A program made the translations under genes and the position numbers. From assembly GCF_008124605.1 (NCBI RefSeq), contig NZ_VRYN01000009.1, forward strand, positions 1 through 34,454: a DNA stretch of 34,454 nucleotides, given 5' to 3'. The notes beneath the pieces are model-generated. The model had not been told where the DNA came from. It worked only from the letters and a program-made list of their open reading frames with translations, and made no database searches. Of the stretch, positions 31,199 through 34,454 are shown one piece after another. The number at the start of each line of letters is the position of its first letter. Positions within the stretch are counted from its first letter, which is position 1. The DNA comes from Halobacterium salinarum DSM 3754 (GTDB taxonomy: Archaea > Halobacteriota > Halobacteria > Halobacteriales > Halobacteriaceae).

Positions 31199-33264
31199 TG
31201 GTGCGGCTCCGTCGCGCGCTGCGGTCGCGCCCGCTCGTGGTGGCCGCGCTCGCGGCGGCCGCGGCGGTGGTGGCGTTCGCCACCGCCACGCTCGTGTTTC
31301 CGTACCGGTCGTTGAACCACGACGAGGCCGTCTACCTCCAGCAGGCCGCACTGCTGCTTGACGGACGACTGTTCCTGCAGCCGCCGGTCGCCGACGCGTT
31401 CCGGCCGTGGTTTTTCGTCTCCTCGCCGCGGGGGCTGTATTCGAAGTACGCGCCCGTGACCGCGGCGATCTACGCCGCCGGCCGGCTGGCCGGTGACTAC
31501 CAGTACGCGCTGTCGGCGGTGGCGGCGGGCAACGTCGCGCTCCTCTACGGGGTGGTGCGGGACGCCTGGGACCACCGCACGGCGGCCGTCGCCGCGGTGT
31601 CGCTGCTGGCGTCACCGCTGTTCGTCGTGCAGTCGGGGGTGTTCCTTCCGTACGCGCCGACGACGCTGTTGAACCTCGCGTTCGCGTTCGCGTACTTCCG
31701 CGCCGAACGCACCGACAGCACCGTGTGGGCGGGCGTCGCCGGCGTCGCTGTCGGGCTGGCGTTCTTCGCGCGGCCGTACACGGCGGTGCTGTTCGCAGCG
31801 CCGTTCATCGCACACGCGGGCTGGACGCTGTGGGCGGCCGCGCCGGCGTGGCCCGACTGCGTGGCGCGCCGCGCCGCCACCGCAGGGCTGGGGGCGGCCG
31901 GCGTCGCCGTGGCGCTGGGCTACAACGCCGTCGTGACCGGCGATCCGCTGGTGTTCCCCTACGAGGCGTTCGCCCCCCTGGACGGGCTGGGGTTCGGCCA
32001 CCGTGAGATCCTCGGCTACGACCAGTTGTACACGCTCTCGCTTGCGCTGCGGTCGAACGCCGAGGTGGTCGGGTCGTTCCTCCGCAACTGGGCACCGTTC
32101 GGCGCGCTCGGCAGCGTGCTCGCGGTGGTCGGCGGTGCCGTCGTGGCGCGCCGCGAGGCGTGGACGTGGCGGCGTGCCGTGCTCGGCGGCGTCGCGGTGA
32201 GCGTGTGTGGCGGCAACCTCGCGTTCTGGGGGAACCGCAACATCCTCGGCAGCCTCCCCGATCACACGGACGGGCTGATCCACGCCCTGGGGCCGTACTA
32301 CCATTTCGACGTGCTGGTGCCGGTGAGCGCGTTCGCCGCCGTGGGCGTGCTGGCGGTCGTGGATCGCGCGCGCCGCGTCGCAGCGGTCCGTGTCGGCCGG
32401 CAGTCGGGTGTTGCCGTGGTGCTCGTTGTCGGCCTGGTGTTGGGCGCGAGCGCCGTGGCTGCGACGGCCCCACCGGTCACGGAGAACACCGACGTGACCG
32501 CCAACTACGCGGCCGCCTACCAGCCCTTCGAGCCGTCGCCGCCGGAGAACGCCGTGGTGTTCGTGCCGGACCCCTACGGGGACTGGCTGAACCATCCGTT
32601 CCAACCGCTCCGCAACACGCCCGGGTTCGACGGGCCGACCGTGTACGCCGCCGGGGACCGGGCCCCAGCGGTTGCGGCCGCCTACCCGGACCGCGACCTC
32701 TACCGGTACACGTATCGGGGGGCGTGGTCGCCCCAGGGTGATACCCCCGTCGAGCCGGTGCTGCGGGAGGTGTCGCTGGTCACGGGTGAGGCGGTCACGG
32801 CGACGGCGTCGTTCGGCGTGCCGTCCTGGACGGCGGGCGCGACTGTGACCGTGACCGCGGGCGGCGAGCGCGCCCACTACGCGCTGACGGGCGTGGACAA
32901 CCGCAGTCGGGCGACAGTCGACATGCATGTGGCCGACGGGCGCGTCACGCTCAGCGGGCCGGTGGCGGGAGCAGACGCTGATTCGGTGCCGGTCAACGGG
33001 TCCACGGTGTCCATGTCGGTGCTCGTCGATGGCGGGTACGGTGCCGGGTTCAGATACCGAGTTGAGTTGCCGGTGTCGACGGCCGGCCAGCAGTACCGCG
33101 CGGTGACGCCGTCGCGGTCGCTGTGCACTGACCTCCAGGTGTGTGGGGGGCCGTCGTCGACGTACGTCCCCGGCAGCGGCCCCGAGGGGGCGTGGATCAA
33201 CGTGTCGGTGGCAACCGGCCGCCGGACGGCGGCTACGGGAGGCGTTCCTCGGCGCAGACTTTGA
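31198..33264 (+). CDS. GT39/ArnT-like membrane glycosyltransferase
   Basis: This is a 688-residue protein with ATG 31198 overlapping the ATPase TGA. About ten transmembrane helices occupy residues 1-425. The first outer loop has NHDEAVYLQQAALLLDG (Asp42-Glu43), the acidic motif of GT-C enzymes that take sugars from polyprenyl-phosphate donors. The C-terminal 260 residues form a soluble, probably extracellular beta-rich domain. It would transfer a sugar from a dolichol-phosphate carrier to protein or glycan outside the cell. The convergent GT2 gene, of the class that makes such donors, is adjacent. Coupling to an iron importer is unusual. The 3' end overlaps the GT2 gene by 32 bp. Confidence 0.78.
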   Translation: MVRLRRALRSRPLVVAALAAAAAVVAFATATLVFPYRSLNHDEAVYLQQAALLLDGRLFLQPPVADAFRPWFFVSSPRGLYSKYAPVTAAIYAAGRLAGDYQYALSAVAAGNVALLYGVVRDAWDHRTAAVAAVSLLASPLFVVQSGVFLPYAPTTLLNLAFAFAYFRAERTDSTVWAGVAGVAVGLAFFARPYTAVLFAAPFIAHAGWTLWAAAPAWPDCVARRAATAGLGAAGVAVALGYNAVVTGDPLVFPYEAFAPLDGLGFGHREILGYDQLYTLSLALRSNAEVVGSFLRNWAPFGALGSVLAVVGGAVVARREAWTWRRAVLGGVAVSVCGGNLAFWGNRNILGSLPDHTDGLIHALGPYYHFDVLVPVSAFAAVGVLAVVDRARRVAAVRVGRQSGVAVVLVVGLVLGASAVAATAPPVTENTDVTANYAAAYQPFEPSPPENAVVFVPDPYGDWLNHPFQPLRNTPGFDGPTVYAAGDRAPAVAAAYPDRDLYRYTYRGAWSPQGDTPVEPVLREVSLVTGEAVTATASFGVPSWTAGATVTVTAGGERAHYALTGVDNRSRATVDMHVADGRVTLSGPVAGADADSVPVNGSTVSMSVLVDGGYGAGFRYRVELPVSTAGQQYRAVTPSRSLCTDLQVCGGPSSTYVPGSGPEGAWINVSVATGRRTAATGGVPRRRL

Positions 33265-33922
33265 GGATCGAGCCGAGGATCTCCGCGCCGCCCTCCAGGG
33301 GGTCGAGTTTCGTGTCGCCGAGGCGGTCGGCGTACCCGATGGGTTCCTCGATGACGTCGTAGTTCCGGCACAGCGGCCGGATCAACAGCTCCGCCGAGAG
33401 GCCGGTGTTCTGCGTCCAGTCGATGGCGTCGATGACCGGCGCGCGGTAGGCCCGCATTCCGGTGGTGGTGTCGTGGACGCGCTCGCCGACGAGCAGCGAC
33501 GTGATGGCGGCGAACGCGGCGTTCCCGAGGCGGTTGAACGCGGGCATCGTGTCGGCACCCCAGTAGAGGCGGTCGCCGCTGACCACGTCGTAGCCCTCGT
33601 TGATGCGCGCGAGGAACGCCGGGATGCGCTCCATGGGGTAGGTGTTGTCGCAGTCCGTGGTGATCACGACCGGCGTGTCCGCGGCGTCGAGGGCGGCGGC
33701 GACGGCGACGCCGTACCCCTGGGGCTCCTGTTCGATGACGGTGGCGCCGTGTTCGCGGGCGATCTCCGGGGTACGGTCGCTAGAGCCGTCGACGCAGACG
33801 ACGCGTGCGCGGTCGTCGGTGGCGTCGGCGATGTCAGTGAGCACGGTGTCGATGGCGGCGGCTTCGTTGTACGTCCCCATTGCGACGGTCACGTCGTCGA
33901 GGGTGTACGACCGGTCGTGCAT
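33233..33922 (-). CDS. Family 2 glycosyltransferase (polyprenyl-phosphate sugar synthase-like)
   Basis: This is a 229-residue protein starting at ATG 33920-33922. Motifs include VTVAMGTYNEAAAIDTVL, VVCVDGSSDRTPEIA, the nucleotide-sugar-binding TTDCDNTYP (DXD), GYDVVSGDRLYWG and TTTGMRAYR. It matches dolichol-phosphate mannose/glucose synthase-type GT2 enzymes, without C-terminal membrane helices. It would charge a polyprenyl phosphate with a sugar, a donor for the GT39-like enzyme encoded on the opposite strand. A metalloregulator-like box lies 27 bp upstream (33949), shared with the divergent response regulator gene. Confidence 0.85.
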   Translation of the reverse strand: MHDRSYTLDDVTVAMGTYNEAAAIDTVLTDIADATDDRARVVCVDGSSDRTPEIAREHGATVIEQEPQGYGVAVAAALDAADTPVVITTDCDNTYPMERIPAFLARINEGYDVVSGDRLYWGADTMPAFNRLGNAAFAAITSLLVGERVHDTTTGMRAYRAPVIDAIDWTQNTGLSAELLIRPLCRNYDVIEEPIGYADRLGDTKLDPLEGGAEILGSILKVCAEERLP

Positions 33923-33948
33923 TGGCCCTGCGTAGCCCGCACAGCCAT

Positions 33949-33964
33949 TTTAGGCTTGCCAAAA
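33949..33964. promoter_or_regulatory. Asymmetric DtxR-type box between GT2 and response regulator genes
   Basis: TTTAGGCTTGCCAAAA keeps the full TTTAGGC left half and a GCCAAAA right half. It lies 27 bp upstream of the GT2 start and 74 bp upstream of the response-regulator start, whose TATA-like CATAAATAC is at about 33984. The right half matches that of the box at 12291 better than the perfect palindromes. Confidence 0.55.
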
Positions 33965-34037
33965 ACGGGCTGTGGTGAAAAACCATAAATACGTTCACTC
34001 CCATCACCGCATGAGACACCGGAACGAGTTTCCAACA

Positions 34038-34136
34038 ATGAGTGATGCCGACACGGATGCTACGACGGACGAGCACGACACCACTGTGCTCGTTGTCGAC
34101 GACGAACGCGGGCTCGCAGATTTATACACAATCTCA
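34038..34136 (+). pseudogene. Response regulator (receiver domain), cut after about 32 codons by IS
   Basis: The start is ATG 34038; an in-frame ATG at 34011 is the alternative. The product begins with an acidic leader (SDADTDATTDEHD) and then VLVVDDERGLADLYTI, the first strand and acidic pair of a receiver domain. The normal gene would continue LYTIWL- or similar, but here it enters the insertion sequence at about 34134 and stops at TAG 34155. The phospho-acceptor Asp and output domain are missing. In haloarchaea such leaders often belong to HalX-type regulators; that is inference only. A TATA-like CATAAATAC and the metal-type box lie upstream. Confidence 0.7.
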
Positions 34137-34454
34137 GTACATCACAAAGCCGCTTAGTTAGAACGTCTGCTTGCTGAAGGTGTGTCTACGACCCAGCAAG
34201 CAGACAGTGAGATTCACGAGGACCAGCTCCTTAACTTCCTCGTCAACTGCCTTGACGAGGAAGTTTCTCTCAACCTCGCCAACAACGCTGAAATCGGTGC
34301 AGAGGACATCTACGAGGTCCTCGTCGGCGCGACCGCCGACGGGACCTCGATCTCGACGCTGTGCAACTCCAGTGAAGACTCCCCATCGGCGAACACGATT
34401 CTCTATCATCTACGGACGAAGTTCGAGCCGGAACGGCTCGAACGCGTCGCTAAT
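34134..34454 (+). mobile_element. ISH3-family insertion sequence (ISH27/ISH3-like), 5' end only
   Basis: The element begins at TCAGTACATCACAAAGCC and runs off the right edge. It is the inverted counterpart of 1-340: the first 75 bases or so are almost identical, the coding part diverged. It interrupts a response regulator gene. The bases just outside the two copies differ (ATC against AAC in the inverted view), and they interrupt different genes, so they are separate insertions. Confidence 0.8.
34182..34454 (+). CDS. ISH3-family transposase, N-terminal part (runs off window)
   Basis: The frame starts at GTG 34182 and encodes 91 residues to the edge. The first 22 residues equal those of the left copy; later differences include SEDSPSANTILYHLRTKFEP against SQNGPAANTILYHLRTKFEP. 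The catalytic domain is outside the window. It supports the view that at least two diverged family members are present in this genome. Confidence 0.75.
   Translation, partial: MSTTQQADSEIHEDQLLNFLVNCLDEEVSLNLANNAEIGAEDIYEVLVGATADGTSISTLCNSSEDSPSANTILYHLRTKFEPERLERVAN

Noticed and set aside
1-34454. 34-kb composite transposon bounded by ISH3-family copies
   Set aside because: The copies differ in sequence, interrupt different genes and have unlike adjacent bases. The interior contains ordinary chromosomal genes. Independent insertions are simpler.

Overview
The window looks like a haloarchaeal replicon, most probably Halobacterium or a close relative. The genes from about 8.5 kb onward are GC-rich with strong third-position G/C and encode acidic proteins. 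The insertion sequences are of classic halobacterial types: an ISH8-like IS4 element, two ISH3/ISH27-like copies and an ISH4-type IS1595 element. The gene set (CheW, ADP-forming acetate-CoA ligase, a Tat-lipobox iron-binding protein, DtxR-type TTAGGC boxes) fits that group. No species was established by database search.

Region 1 (1-8.45 kb) is plasmid-like and heavily rearranged. It opens with an ISH3-family element running off the left edge, which cuts a ParA gene. A small ParA-partner gene follows, ending in five iterons spaced exactly 12 bp apart. After that come transposase remnants, a tyrosine recombinase translationally overlapped with a small CxxC protein, two small winged-helix-type genes, a complete ISH8-like element, the 3' end of a DNA methylase gene, and an IS1595-type element. 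The transposase frame of that last element breaks at a hairpin followed by A7, a layout typical of programmed transcriptional slippage.

Region 2 (8.5-23.6 kb) is chromosome-like metabolism. It holds CheW; the acd/BioD-DRTGG pair for ADP-forming acyl-CoA chemistry; a ZIP metal transporter behind a metalloregulator-like box; an aldehyde dehydrogenase divergent from a nitrilase; a nitroreductase; an extremely acidic 57-residue protein; an Old Yellow Enzyme gene; a thiolase/DUF35 pair; and a luciferase-like flavin monooxygenase. A 3.24-kb integrative element (16707-19950) sits inside codon 26 of the Old Yellow Enzyme gene. It is flanked by TGTGCCAG, its ends carry inverted 11-bp arms, and precise excision would restore the enzyme. 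The element encodes a tyrosine recombinase, an RHH protein, a TRAM-like protein and a coiled-coil protein. It also carries unusual non-coding hairpins that share a loop motif.

Region 3 (23.7-34.1 kb) begins with a HEAT-repeat pseudokinase co-translated with a seven-helix membrane protein. An apparent metal (iron) regulon follows. Perfect TTAGGC-N2-GCCTAA palindromes lie at the starts of a reversibly glycosylated polypeptide (UDP-sugar mutase-like) gene and of an iron-type ABC operon (binding protein, double-domain permease, ATPase). A GT39-like membrane glycosyltransferase is translationally coupled to that operon. A convergent family-2 glycosyltransferase and a response regulator gene share a further, asymmetric box. 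The response regulator is cut after about 32 codons by the second ISH3-family element, which runs off the right edge in inverted orientation to the first.

The best candidates for something new are the small excisable element with its three 14-nt-loop hairpins, the hairpin-A7 frameshift cassette, the pseudokinase/7TM pair, and the iron-box-controlled surface-sugar module.
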